64,000 nucleotides of DNA. It comes from Thermoleophilia bacterium. Its GTDB lineage: Bacteria > Actinomycetota > Thermoleophilia > BMS3ABIN01. Under the pieces are notes generated by a model. That model did no database searches. It had not been told where the DNA came from and saw only the letters and a list, made by a program, of their open reading frames with translations. How positions within the stretch are numbered: the stretch's first letter is position 1; every line of letters begins with the position of its first letter. Location of the stretch: NCBI GenBank assembly GCA_020053595.1, contig JAGVMV010000047.1, positions 1 to 64,000 of the forward strand. The letters run 5' to 3'. Positions 25,870-34,722 of the stretch are shown one piece after another. A program made the position numbers and the translations under genes.

Positions 25870-27740
25870 TGGTTCTTTGCGTGCAGGTATATTGACAACA
25901 CCGTAATGTCCGCGGGAGAGACGCCGGCGATGCGAGAGGCTTGCCCAAGGGAAGACGGGCGCAGGCGGGAGAGCCGCTCTCGGGCCTCGGTAGTTATGCC
26001 TGTGAGTTCAACATAGGAAAAATTGTCAGGAATCGCGGTTTTTTCAAGGCGAAGCTGGCGATTTATCTGTTCAAGCTGTCGAGATATATAGCCTTCGTAC
26101 TTGATTTCAATATCCGCGCGCTCGATCGTTTCCTTGGATGAATGGGTGGAAGTATCGATGTTGAGGTAAGGAAGAAGCTCCGAAACAGTGAGCTCGGGTC
26201 TTTTCAGCAAACGGGCAGCGGATTGGACCTCGACAATCGGGGAGCTTCCGAGGCTCGACAGATAAGAGTTTGTGGCTTCATCCGGGCGTACACGACTCTC
26301 GTGAAGCAATTCGAGAAGCGCCGTCAGCTCCCGGCGGCGATCAAGAACCGCCTCCAGGTCTGTATCTGATACCAGGCCGAGCCTGTTCCCAGACGGAGAG
26401 AGCCTGTCATGCGCGTTGTCATGGCGTAATAACAGCCTGTATTCAGCTCGAGAGGTAAACATTCGATACGGCTCATCGACGCCCTTTGTAACCAGGTCAT
26501 CAATCAGCACGCCGATATAGGCATCGCTGCGTTTCAGAACGAGTTGCTCTTCCCCTTTGACGGCGAGGGAGGCATTGATTCCCGCCATCAGCCCCTGGGC
26601 TGCCGCCTCTTCATAGCCACTGGTGCCGTTTATCTGTCCAGCAAGGAACAGGCGGCAAACTGGCTTGGTTTCCAGTGTCAGCTTTAATTGGCTCGGTACG
26701 ATGTAATCATATTCGACAGCGTAACCAGGCCGCATCAGCCTGGCTTCTTCGAGCCCGGGCGTGGCCCGAATAACTTTTTCCTGCACCCAGACCGGCATGC
26801 TGGTGGTAAGGCCCTGGAGATAGAGTTCCCTGGTATGCCGCCCTTCAGGTTCCACGAATACCGGATGCCGGGCGCGGTCAGGAAAATTCATTACCTTGCG
26901 ATCAATAGAAGGGCAATAACGGGGGCCCTTGCCGCTGATAGCGCCAGTTTTGATAGGAGACAGGTGGAGATATTTTCTGACCACATCATGGGTCTCCGCA
27001 GTGGTATATGTCAGATAACAGGGGATTTGCTCTCGAGCCTTAACCCGGGAAAAGGGCGAGAAGGAGGGGGGATCAGGGTCGCCGGGCTCCAGAGCCATCC
27101 TGGCCGGATTGATGGAGCGGGCGTCGATTCTGGGGGGAGTTGCTGACTGGAAACGCCCAAGCTCGAGAGAGTTGGCCTCCAGGCTTTCAGAGAGGTCTCT
27201 GGCAGGCGGTTCTCCCATGCGACCCGCCGGAAACCGGAGATCCCCGACCACGATGTTTCCCCTGAGAAAGGTGCCGCAGGCAAGGACGACCACCTTAGCG
27301 CCAATGTAGCTGCCATCGGTGAGCCTTACTCCGGCAATTGTTTCACGTGAAACATCAACGCTGGCTGCAATCCCTTCCAGGATTTTCAGGTTTGGCTCCG
27401 CCATCAAAGCCATTTTCATATTGTCCTCATAGAGCTTCTTGTCAGCTTGAGCTCTCAAGGCGCGCACGGCAGGCCCTTTGCTGGTGTTAAGCATCTTCAT
27501 CTGGATGAAAGAACGGTCGGTGTTTCGCCCCTGCTCACCGCCGAGTGCGTCGATTTCGCGAGTCAACTGCCCCTTGCCCACACCGCCTATGGCCGGGTTA
27601 CAGGGCATGAGTGCGATCTTCTCCAGGTTGATAGTTAGTAAAAGTGTGTTACATCCCATTCGCGCACTCGCCAGCGCAGCTTCACAACCGGCATGGCCGC
27701 CACCGACGACGATAATGTCAAAGGAGTTGTCAGCGTTCAT
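25866..27740 (-). CDS. mnmG: tRNA uridine-5-carboxymethylaminomethyl modification enzyme MnmG
   Basis: FAD-dependent partner of MnmE that modifies the wobble uridine of certain tRNAs. The FAD motif [19 protein letters not shown] and the catalytic-region signature [15 protein letters not shown] are intact, as is the C-terminal helical region used for MnmE binding. The 624-residue length is typical. A perfect parS sequence lies within its coding region at 27339-27354. A shorter paralogue sits directly upstream between it and mnmE. Confidence 0.95.
   Translation of the reverse strand: MNADNSFDIIVVGGGHAGCEAALASARMGCNTLLLTINLEKIALMPCNPAIGGVGKGQLTREIDALGGEQGRNTDRSFIQMKMLNTSKGPAVRALRAQADKKLYEDNMKMALMAEPNLKILEGIAASVDVSRETIAGVRLTDGSYIGAKVVVLACGTFLRGNIVVGDLRFPAGRMGEPPARDLSESLEANSLELGRFQSATPPRIDARSINPARMALEPGDPDPPSFSPFSRVKAREQIPCYLTYTTAETHDVVRKYLHLSPIKTGAISGKGPRYCPSIDRKVMNFPDRARHPVFVEPEGRHTRELYLQGLTTSMPVWVQEKVIRATPGLEEARLMRPGYAVEYDYIVPSQLKLTLETKPVCRLFLAGQINGTSGYEEAAAQGLMAGINASLAVKGEEQLVLKRSDAYIGVLIDDLVTKGVDEPYRMFTSRAEYRLLLRHDNAHDRLSPSGNRLGLVSDTDLEAVLDRRRELTALLELLHESRVRPDEATNSYLSSLGSSPIVEVQSAARLLKRPELTVSELLPYLNIDTSTHSSKETIERADIEIKYEGYISRQLEQINRQLRLEKTAIPDNFSYVELTGITTEARERLSRLRPSSLGQASRIAGVSPADITVLSIYLHAKNH
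27339..27354. promoter_or_regulatory. parS centromere site
   Basis: TGTTTCACGTGAAACA is an exact 16-base palindrome identical to the widely conserved parS consensus. It lies within mnmG, about 3 kb from parB on the same strand block. Its presence beside parAB supports an origin-proximal location on the main chromosome. Confidence 0.93.
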
Positions 27741-27827
27741 GAAGAATTCCCGCGAATGAAGAAAATATTCCCACTACGGCAGTCACCGGCTATCGAAATG
27801 ATGTTGATATAGTGCACACAGTTGCTA

Positions 27828-28907
27828 TTAACAGCCGCTTTCGTCATCGATCCTGACAGTCACGGGCCTTATATCCTGATGAGCGACGCGATCGAGAAGC
27901 TTACCAACAAGAGTATTACTAAATGACAATGACTGGTTTGCGGCACCATGACCAGCGCGATGTGCCGCATTGATTCCTGCGACAAAACCGAGAGCGGCCG
28001 CCTCGGTATAGTTACAGCTGCCGGCGGCCCGCCCGGCGAAGAAAAGCCCGGGTTTACCGATGACTTCGAGGTTCTTGCCGGCCTGCTCCGCTGCCAGGCC
28101 CAGGTGGAGGACGGTGTATGAAGGGCGGGTGATCCAGGCCTGGGAAAGGTCTTTGTTCTGCCTCAGTGCCTGAAGCTGGCTCGTCCGGTTGCCGTCCGCT
28201 TCCAGCGTGAAGGCAAGCACTTCGCCAAGTTGCTCGCCATCGCGTCTCAAGCGCGGATCCTCCAGGAGTTCTTCATCAATGCCGCGCGATGACAGGCGTG
28301 GTGAAGTCCTGGCCCAGATATCGACCAGTTTAATATCCTGCATTTGCAGGCATTTAGCCAGAGAATTGGCTGGTATCTCAGCCCAGCGCCCCCCCGGCGA
28401 TGTTTCGCCGGCGTCGACGACACGGCCGTTTAAAAAGGTGCCGGCGGCCACAACGACCGCTCGCGCCGTAAAATGCTCTCTCAATTTGGTCTCGAGCTTC
28501 CAACCGGACTTGCCGGGGATCAGACTGGTTACCAGCGCCTGCCGCAGGGCTAGCCCGTCTTCCGATTCAAGCTGTTGCTTCCAGGCCAGGCCCAGACGCC
28601 GCCGGTCGACCAGGACTCTGCCGGCAACGCTGTCCGTGCCCGAAATGCCATCGGTCGGCAGCAGACCCGGCAGCTCTGCGCCGAAACCGTCCAGTTCCGC
28701 CATCAGGGCATGCCGGCGATCCTCACTGTCATCCACCAGTACCGGCGTCGCGGTCGGGTAGCCGACCATATCGAGGTTAATGCTCAGGCAAAGTGTTTGC
28801 GCGCCGGCACGAGCAGCCGCCAGCGCTGCCTCGCAGCCGGACGGTCCGGCACCGACAACGATGACGGCATAATCTGCAGCGATGATTTCTTCGGTTTCCT
28901 TTTCCAT
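27828..28907 (-). CDS. Truncated MnmG-like FAD protein (paralogue without the MnmG signature)
   Basis: A 359-residue flavoprotein aligning by eye with MnmG. It has VVGAGPSGCEAALAAARAG for FAD, VVVAAGTFLNGRVV (compare [15 protein letters not shown] in MnmG) and LFFAGRAAGSCNYTEAAALGFVAGIN near the C terminus. The region matching MnmG's CNPAIGG reads YPTATPVLVDD, so the conserved Cys-Asn-Pro is lost, and the C-terminal helical domain is absent. It is therefore unlikely to do the MnmG reaction alone. The N-terminal block does not look like TrmFO. ATG 28907 is preferred; GTG 28919 is possible. It sits between mnmE and mnmG on the same strand. Confidence 0.75.
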   Translation of the reverse strand: MEKETEEIIAADYAVIVVGAGPSGCEAALAAARAGAQTLCLSINLDMVGYPTATPVLVDDSEDRRHALMAELDGFGAELPGLLPTDGISGTDSVAGRVLVDRRRLGLAWKQQLESEDGLALRQALVTSLIPGKSGWKLETKLREHFTARAVVVAAGTFLNGRVVDAGETSPGGRWAEIPANSLAKCLQMQDIKLVDIWARTSPRLSSRGIDEELLEDPRLRRDGEQLGEVLAFTLEADGNRTSQLQALRQNKDLSQAWITRPSYTVLHLGLAAEQAGKNLEVIGKPGLFFAGRAAGSCNYTEAAALGFVAGINAAHRAGHGAANQSLSFSNTLVGKLLDRVAHQDIRPVTVRIDDESGC

Positions 28908-28931
28908 GTTTGAGCACACCGGCAGATAGTG

Positions 28932-30314
28932 CTACTTGCCTATGCAGAATTCGCGGAAAATGGTTTCCAGCAGGTCGTCGACGTTTTCCTCGCCGGTGAT
29001 TTCACCGAGCGCGGCCAGAGCGGCACGCAGCTCCTCGGCTATCAGTTCCTCGCCGAGTCCGACCCGCAGGCCCTGGCAGGCGCGGCTTAGTGATTCACGC
29101 GCACTCTCCAGCAGCAGCCGGTGCCGTTCGTGTGTGACAATGGGACCTTCAAGCGGAGGCAGTGAGCCGCCCAGGACGACCCCGGTAATTTTTTCCTTCA
29201 GTTTATTCAATCCCTGCCTGGTCATGGCCGAGATGATCACCGGTTCCGACGGCAGCAGCCCCCGGTTGAAACGGGGGGACTGGCCCCGGAACCGGTCACA
29301 CTTGTTGATGACGAAAATAGCCCGATCTTTTGGCAGCGAAGTCAGCAGTGCCCGATCGTGGTCGTCCTCAGGCTCGCTGCCGTCGAACAGGCAGAGGATC
29401 AAGTCGGCCTCCTGCATGGCGCGGCGGCTGCGCTCCACGCCGACCTGCTCGACTTCATCAGTCGCCGGCCGTAGCCCCGCCGTATCGATGAGTTGCAGGG
29501 GGATGCCCTTCACATTGATGATTTCTTCGATTGTATCCCGCGTGGTACCCGGGATCTCGGTTACAATCGCCCTTTCCCGCATGAGCAGGGAGTTCAGCAG
29601 GCTCGATTTGCCGACGTTGGGTTTTCCGACAATCGCTGTGCGCACTCCCTGGCTGAGCACTCGTCCAACGAAAGCGGAGTCGATCAGCTCCTCGAGGCGG
29701 CTCCGGATCTGCTCCAGCCTTTCGCCGGTCTGGCCGCGGTCCAGCTCTTCGATGTCCTCGTCCGAGAAATCGATGTCCGCCTCCATGGCGGCCATTTCAC
29801 GCAGAATTGTTTGGCGCAGCTCCCCGATCTCCCCTGAGAGTGATCCATCAAGCTGGGCCAGTGCGACTCGCAGCCCCGCCTCGGTTTTCGCTGAAATAAT
29901 CTGTACGACACTCTCCGCCTGGGCGAGATCTATACGCCCATTGAGAAATGCCCGGCGTGTGAATTCACCCGGTGAAGCCAGCTGTGCTCCCCGCTCCAGG
30001 AAGAGTGAAAGAATCTTCTGCTGAGCCACGGGGCCGCCGTGGCAGTTCACTTCAACGATATCCTCGCGAGTATAGGTCTGGGGCGCTCGCATGATACCCA
30101 CCAGCACTTCGTCGACGAGATTGCCGCTGGCTGGATCCTGTACGGCGCCGTAGCAGAGGCGGTGGGTCGCCGCCCGGTCCAGCGGGCTGCCGCTGGCCGA
30201 TCGAAAAACCTGCGCGCAAATGGATATCGCCTCGGGGCCGGTCATTCGCACGATGCCGATAGCACCAACGCCAAGTGGCGTGGATATGGCGGCTATTGTC
30301 GGGACCTGATGCAT
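28932..30314 (-). CDS. mnmE: tRNA modification GTPase MnmE
   Basis: GTPase partner of MnmG. The N-terminal formyl-THF-binding domain starts TIAAISTPLGVGAIGIVR; the G domain has GKPNVGKSSLLN, GTTRDTIEE, DTAGLR and NKCD; the protein ends in FCIGK, the family's C-terminal Cys motif. ATG 30314 gives 460 residues; the 64 residues upstream in the same frame do not belong to the family. The gene starts the minus-strand run mnmE, mnmG-like, mnmG, rsmG, parA, parB, roadblock. Confidence 0.95.
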   Translation of the reverse strand: MHQVPTIAAISTPLGVGAIGIVRMTGPEAISICAQVFRSASGSPLDRAATHRLCYGAVQDPASGNLVDEVLVGIMRAPQTYTREDIVEVNCHGGPVAQQKILSLFLERGAQLASPGEFTRRAFLNGRIDLAQAESVVQIISAKTEAGLRVALAQLDGSLSGEIGELRQTILREMAAMEADIDFSDEDIEELDRGQTGERLEQIRSRLEELIDSAFVGRVLSQGVRTAIVGKPNVGKSSLLNSLLMRERAIVTEIPGTTRDTIEEIINVKGIPLQLIDTAGLRPATDEVEQVGVERSRRAMQEADLILCLFDGSEPEDDHDRALLTSLPKDRAIFVINKCDRFRGQSPRFNRGLLPSEPVIISAMTRQGLNKLKEKITGVVLGGSLPPLEGPIVTHERHRLLLESARESLSRACQGLRVGLGEELIAEELRAALAALGEITGEENVDDLLETIFREFCIGK

Positions 30315-30498
30315 GACGCGTATTATATCAGCGGCGGGAGCCGTGGGGTTTGTTCGGACCAAGGATGAAGCTTCAGCGCTAACACGGAAAAGCCAGAAAA
30401 GGTAGAATATGCTGGCCAAAGCAGGCGGGAAGAATTCAACCGGCGCCAGCGATTTATGTGAGCGGCCTCCTGGCAGCCTGAAAAGAAAAGGAATAGAG

Positions 30499-32322
30499 AT
30501 GGTCACAGAAAGTAACGAAGAAGCTATTCCCGCACCGGCCCCAAGCGGCAGCTTTCGTTTTTCGCCACGGCCGAACCGCGCCGGCCAGATAAAATGGCGG
30601 CCATGGGATGAAAGTATCTTTCAGCAGTCCGGGAAGGAAAACAAGCCGGTCCTGCTGGCGATCTCGGCGGTCTGGTGCCACTGGTGCCATGTCATGGACG
30701 AGACCAGCTATTCGGACAATGGAGTCATTTCCCTGATAAATGAGAGCTTCATCCCGGTCAGGGTAGACAGCGATCAGCGGCCGGACATCAACTTTCGTTA
30801 CAACCAGGGAGGCTGGCCGACCCTGGCTTTTCTAACCATGGATGGTGAGGTGATTTCCGGCACCACATACATTCCACCGGATCAGCTGCGCCGGTTGCTC
30901 GCCGATGTTCGGGACCTCTACAGCAGCAATCGTCAGGAGATTCAGGCGGCGGTGGAAAATATTCGCGAGCAGCGGGAAGCTCAGGCCAAACAGCTTCCGG
31001 AGGGACCGGCTCCCGGCCCGGCGGTGGCGGCGTCCGTTCTCGAGGTTGCCGGCGACGTCTATGACAAAGAGTTCGGCGGTTTTGGGAGTTTGACAAAATT
31101 TCCGTACACCAACGTGCTTTCTCTGGTCATGATGATCCTCTCCGAAGCTTCCATAAGCGAGCTCGAGGCAATGCTGACCAAAACGCTGGACGCCATGGCC
31201 GGGGGTGGCATGTACGACCGGGTCGAGGGCGGGTTCTTCCGCTATTCCACGAACCGCGAGTGGACGATCCCCCATTTTGAAAAGATGCTTGAAGACAACG
31301 TCGCCCTGCTATCAGTCTACGCCGAGGCTGTCCGCATCACCGGCAGCAAGGAATACGAAACAGTAGCCCGCGATATCTATCGATATCTGACAACAGTCCT
31401 TCTGGAGCCCGGGTCAGGGGTCTTTCGCGGCAGCCAGGATGCTGACGAAGATTATTACCGGCTCGATCTGGCCGCCAGAAAAGAGACCAGGGCGCCTTAT
31501 ATCGATCCCACGGTATTCGCCGGCTGGAATGCGCTGGCTGCCTCGGCATTACTGCGGGCTTTCCAGGTCATGGGCGACGTTGAAATGCGAGACCGTGCCT
31601 CAGGGGCTCTCGACTTTGTCTGGGAGCATATGTGGGACGCGGACCGGGGCCTGAACCATTATTACTACGATGGCCAAGCCTACTTGCCGGGGATGCTGGG
31701 GGACACGGCCAGGATGCTTACCGCCTGTCTCGACGCATATGAAAGCGGCGTCGGCGAAGTCTGGCTCGACCGGGCTCTGAAAATCGCACAATGGCTGCAA
31801 AAGAACCTTGAAAACGAAAAAACCGGCGGCTTCCACGATTGCCGGGAAACCCCGGGTACCGAAGGATTGTCGGCCGAGCGCGCTTTTCCACTGGTAGAAA
31901 ACTCCATTGCCGCATCCGCCCTTATCCGGCTGGCCCAAAACAGCGGCCAGCCTCGCTTCGGTGAATCCGCCGAGCGGACAATAAATTATTTCTCCGGCAG
32001 CTACAAGGAGAGCGGACTGTTTGCCGCCGATTATGCCCTGGCGGTAGAGCGGCTGATCGATCCCCCCGTCCGGGTGACGATCGTCGGGCCGCCGGATGAC
32101 CCTGAAACCATCAAAATGATCAGGGCTGCGCACCTGGCACGCATACCATTTCGCTCCCTGGAGATTCTCAACCCGGCGCACCATAACGAGGATCTTGAAG
32201 CAGCGGGTTATGGGTATGCCGGACAGCCGATCGCCTACATCTGCATTGGCGCCAGCTGCCAGCCGCCAGTGACTGACCCGGAAGAGTTGCCGGGCAGGCT
32301 CGAGGCAGGGAGAGTGCGCTGA
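30499..32322 (+). CDS. DUF255 thioredoxin-domain protein (YyaL/SPATA20-like)
   Basis: A 607-residue protein with an N-terminal thioredoxin-like domain (KPVLLAISAVWCHWCHVMDE, active-site pair CHWC) and a C-terminal alpha/alpha toroid region resembling glycoside-hydrolase or epimerase folds (GGMYDRVEGGFFRYSTNREW, HFEKMLEDN). The family is widespread but its reaction is not known. ATG 30499 follows GGA by five bases; the frame extends to 30409 without a ribosome site. It is divergent from mnmE. The DUF547 gene follows with overlapping stop and start. Confidence 0.82.
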   Translation: MVTESNEEAIPAPAPSGSFRFSPRPNRAGQIKWRPWDESIFQQSGKENKPVLLAISAVWCHWCHVMDETSYSDNGVISLINESFIPVRVDSDQRPDINFRYNQGGWPTLAFLTMDGEVISGTTYIPPDQLRRLLADVRDLYSSNRQEIQAAVENIREQREAQAKQLPEGPAPGPAVAASVLEVAGDVYDKEFGGFGSLTKFPYTNVLSLVMMILSEASISELEAMLTKTLDAMAGGGMYDRVEGGFFRYSTNREWTIPHFEKMLEDNVALLSVYAEAVRITGSKEYETVARDIYRYLTTVLLEPGSGVFRGSQDADEDYYRLDLAARKETRAPYIDPTVFAGWNALAASALLRAFQVMGDVEMRDRASGALDFVWEHMWDADRGLNHYYYDGQAYLPGMLGDTARMLTACLDAYESGVGEVWLDRALKIAQWLQKNLENEKTGGFHDCRETPGTEGLSAERAFPLVENSIAASALIRLAQNSGQPRFGESAERTINYFSGSYKESGLFAADYALAVERLIDPPVRVTIVGPPDDPETIKMIRAAHLARIPFRSLEILNPAHHNEDLEAAGYGYAGQPIAYICIGASCQPPVTDPEELPGRLEAGRVR

Positions 32323-33125
32323 AAGAAGAGCATGGCAACCCGGCGCAGGAGAAAACCCATGGCCGGGAGTTTATCCCCGAGCTTCAGGCGCTGATTGGAA
32401 GCGTTTATGAGAAGGCCATCTCGGATGACGGGCTCAGCGTGGATTACGCTTCTCTCAGCGCGACGATGGAATTCCAGAACTATATTCTCGAGTCACAGCA
32501 GCTGGCTGGCTTCGATCCCGCGACGCTGGATTCACGCGAGGCGCAACTGGCGTTCTGGATCAATCTTTACAACATCCTGGCTATTCACTGCGTTGAGCTT
32601 CTGGGGGTCAGCAGCAGCGTCTCGGAAGAGAACGGTTTCTTCGATCACCAGGCCTGTAGCATCGGTGGGCTTGCCTACTCGCTCAACGACATCGAATATG
32701 GCATCCTCAGGGGTAACATCCGCAAGCCCAACCGTGTCTGGAAACAGTTTCGAAAATGGGACCCACGGGTGCGCCTGTCTCTGGATCCGCCCGAGCCGCG
32801 CGTCGGTTTTGCGCTGGTGCGGGCCGCTCGCTCCAGTCCTCCCCTCCGCTTCTGCCAGGCGGAGCAGATAGAGGGGCAACTGCACCGGGCCGCGGTGGAT
32901 TTCATCGGAAACGGTGGCGTTATTATCGACAGGGAGAAAGGGACGATGTCCGTATCACGCATCTTTCGCGACTATTCCCGGGATTTTGGTGGAGATCAGG
33001 GAGTGATGCGCTTCATCGCCGACCATCTTGAATCACCGGACGATGCCGGCTGCCTGCGTTCCCGGGCCGGCAAACTCAAGGTCCAGTTTCAGGAATTCAA
33101 CTGGGCCCTGAACCGTGCGATCTAG
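32319..33125 (+). CDS. DUF547-domain protein, probable CTG start
   Basis: A DUF547 family protein; the core signature is EAQLAFWINLYNILAIH near the middle, followed by FFDHQACSIGGLAYSLNDIEYGIL. Function is unknown. The first ATG/GTG/TTG in frame is GTG 32439, which has no ribosome site and would cut the family's N-terminal block just before VDY. The frame is open back to a CTG at 32319 with GGGAGAG five bases upstream, and this CTG overlaps the preceding stop (CTGA). I therefore prefer CTG, giving 268 residues, but the shorter form is possible. Confidence 0.65.
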   Translation: MKEEHGNPAQEKTHGREFIPELQALIGSVYEKAISDDGLSVDYASLSATMEFQNYILESQQLAGFDPATLDSREAQLAFWINLYNILAIHCVELLGVSSSVSEENGFFDHQACSIGGLAYSLNDIEYGILRGNIRKPNRVWKQFRKWDPRVRLSLDPPEPRVGFALVRAARSSPPLRFCQAEQIEGQLHRAAVDFIGNGGVIIDREKGTMSVSRIFRDYSRDFGGDQGVMRFIADHLESPDDAGCLRSRAGKLKVQFQEFNWALNRAI

Positions 33126-33169
33126 CGGCAGGCCGCGCATCTTTCTGGTACGAGGATTTGCCCAGATGA

Positions 33170-33706
33170 TCAGATCCCCCGATCGAGCAGCGCCTGTTCC
33201 AGGTCGATGTGGTCTGTCTCGATGGAGGTCAGCACCATGAACACCCGCTTGATCCGCTCTTCGACAGCTTCGTCTGCAGCCTGCCCGTAGAAAGCCGCCG
33301 CGGCGATTTCGCGTTCGTGGGCGGCCACGATATTCTCATGGTCGTCGTCGGTGGCGACATCTTCGCCCGCTCCCGGTTCGGGCAATTCGACCTTCAGTAT
33401 CTTTTTTATCGTGGAGGCGTGTTCGGCCTCAATCTTGGCCAGGTTCTTGAAAATACACTGCAGTTCGATATTTCGGGTACGCGCCATCGCGTCACGGTAG
33501 AAGGGAGCATTGTTGACTTCGAGCTGGAGCGCCCTTTGCAGGTTGGTGCGGGAGATTTCGCTGATTTCACCCAGGGCCTCGTTCTCATCCACCCAGTCCG
33601 CCGCGGGTACGAGGTAGGACTCGGAGGCGCCACAGAACGGGCAGTTACTGGGTTTTTCGGTTCCCATGCAAGGATCACCACAGATCAGGCAACGGTAGAA
33701 TTTCAA
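33170..33706 (-). CDS. Rubrerythrin-like protein (N-terminal rubredoxin-like zinc/iron knuckles)
   Basis: A 178-residue protein with a short N-terminal two-knuckle domain (YRCLICGD and NCPFCGAS) and a C-terminal ferritin-like four-helix domain with EVNNAPFYRDAM, EAEHAST, AHEREIAAAAFYG and SIETDHIDLE, giving the E and E-x-x-H ligands of a di-iron centre. The domain order is the reverse of classical rubrerythrin (rubredoxin at the C terminus), as in 'reverse' types. Such proteins detoxify peroxide in anaerobes. TTG 33706 has AAGGGAG seven bases upstream; the frame extends to 33790 but lacks a better start. Confidence 0.78.
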   Translation of the reverse strand: MKFYRCLICGDPCMGTEKPSNCPFCGASESYLVPAADWVDENEALGEISEISRTNLQRALQLEVNNAPFYRDAMARTRNIELQCIFKNLAKIEAEHASTIKKILKVELPEPGAGEDVATDDDHENIVAAHEREIAAAAFYGQAADEAVEERIKRVFMVLTSIETDHIDLEQALLDRGI

Positions 33707-34140
33707 AAGTTTGCTCCCTTGATAGAAGAGTATCAATCCGGTTTTGAAGCAGGCACGGGAAATTGTATAGCCGCCGCCGCTTAAAAGCACTATCAGAAAA
33801 GGTGGTCTTTCAGAGATGGGTGGCCGGGCTCATACGAGAGCTGAGGCGATAGGATCTTCATTATAGATAAACATCCCAGCGGCAGCTGGACGAAAAATAA
33901 ATAGAGTAACTTGTCAACCAGACGGTGCTCGGGGCAAACACTCAAGCTAAACCTCAGGCTTATGATGATAAAAAACAAATGTGTGCAATTTGCGGAATAA
34001 ACTTTTTCGTTGCCCCCTTTACCAGTCCAGGCAGGGTGGCTATGATAGCTATCTAGAGGCAGGAATTTGGCGCACAACCACGAAATGTTGTGTATCGGTG
34101 CCAAATCAGCAACAATACCTAGTAATGACAGGATTTTTCC
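33707..34140. other. Intergenic region upstream of nrdR
   Basis: These 434 bases are AT-richer than their surroundings and contain no convincing gene; the minus-strand frame 33793-34104 lacks a ribosome site and family features. The only structure noted is an inverted repeat at 34073-34092 between possible -35 and -10 elements. Confidence 0.5.
34073..34092 (+). promoter_or_regulatory. Inverted repeat in a possible nrdR promoter
   Basis: CACAAC and GTTGTG are separated by eight bases. The repeat fills the 18-base gap between TTGGCG (34067-34072) and TGTATC (34091-34096), the position expected for a repressor site. It resembles but does not match the NrdR box consensus, so self-regulation by NrdR is a guess. 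Confidence 0.3.
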
Positions 34141-34584
34141 TTGAAGTGCCCTTTTTGTAATTCCACCGAAATAAAAGTGGTGGATTCCCGCGATACGGAA
34201 TCGCGGGACGCAATTCGCCGCCGGCGTGAGTGCCTGATTTGCCAGCGACGCTTTACGACATACGAGCGGGTTGAGGAAACACCTCTGACAGTGATCAAGA
34301 GGGCGGGAGAGCGAGAGTTGTTCTCTCGCTCGAAGCTTCTCAATGGATTGCTGCGGGCGTGTGAGAAGCGCTCCATCGAGACGGCGACACTGGAGCAGCT
34401 CATCGAAGAGATCGAAGCCGAGCTGCGCAATGAGTTCAAGACGGAAGTGCCCTCGGCGGAGATCGGCGAACGGGCACTGGCCAAACTTAAAGGCCTGGAC
34501 AAGGTGGCTTATGTTCGCTTTGCCTCGGTCTACCGTCAGTTTGAGGATGTGGAAGAGTTTCAGCGGGTGCTGGCCAAGCTTTAG
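34141..34584 (+). CDS. nrdR: Transcriptional repressor NrdR
   Basis: Nucleotide-sensing repressor of ribonucleotide reductase genes, 147 residues. The N-terminal zinc ribbon CPFCNSTEIKVVDSRDT plus ECLICQRRFTTYERVE is diagnostic, followed by an ATP-cone domain (VIKRAGERELFSRSKLLNGL). It starts at TTG 34141 with AGGA eight bases upstream. The ribonucleotide reductase gene lies 138 bases downstream on the same strand, which fits its known role. Confidence 0.95.
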   Translation: MKCPFCNSTEIKVVDSRDTESRDAIRRRRECLICQRRFTTYERVEETPLTVIKRAGERELFSRSKLLNGLLRACEKRSIETATLEQLIEEIEAELRNEFKTEVPSAEIGERALAKLKGLDKVAYVRFASVYRQFEDVEEFQRVLAKL

Positions 34585-34722
34585 CCGGCTCCGCCAGGAT
34601 TGCGGGTTTGTGGGGACCCAGTATAAGGCGGTTCGCGGGATGGATTATGGTTCGTCTTTCCGTCCGGCGGGCATTCTACAATCTGGAAACGAGCAGGATT
34701 TGCAAGAAAGGGGAAAACCAGC

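Noticed and set aside
28936-30024. Plus-strand 362-codon frame opposite mnmE
   Set aside because: Ser/Arg-rich antisense shadow of a well-defined MnmE gene.
33793-34104. Minus-strand 103-codon frame upstream of nrdR
   Set aside because: No ribosome site, no recognisable domain, and the region looks like promoter DNA.
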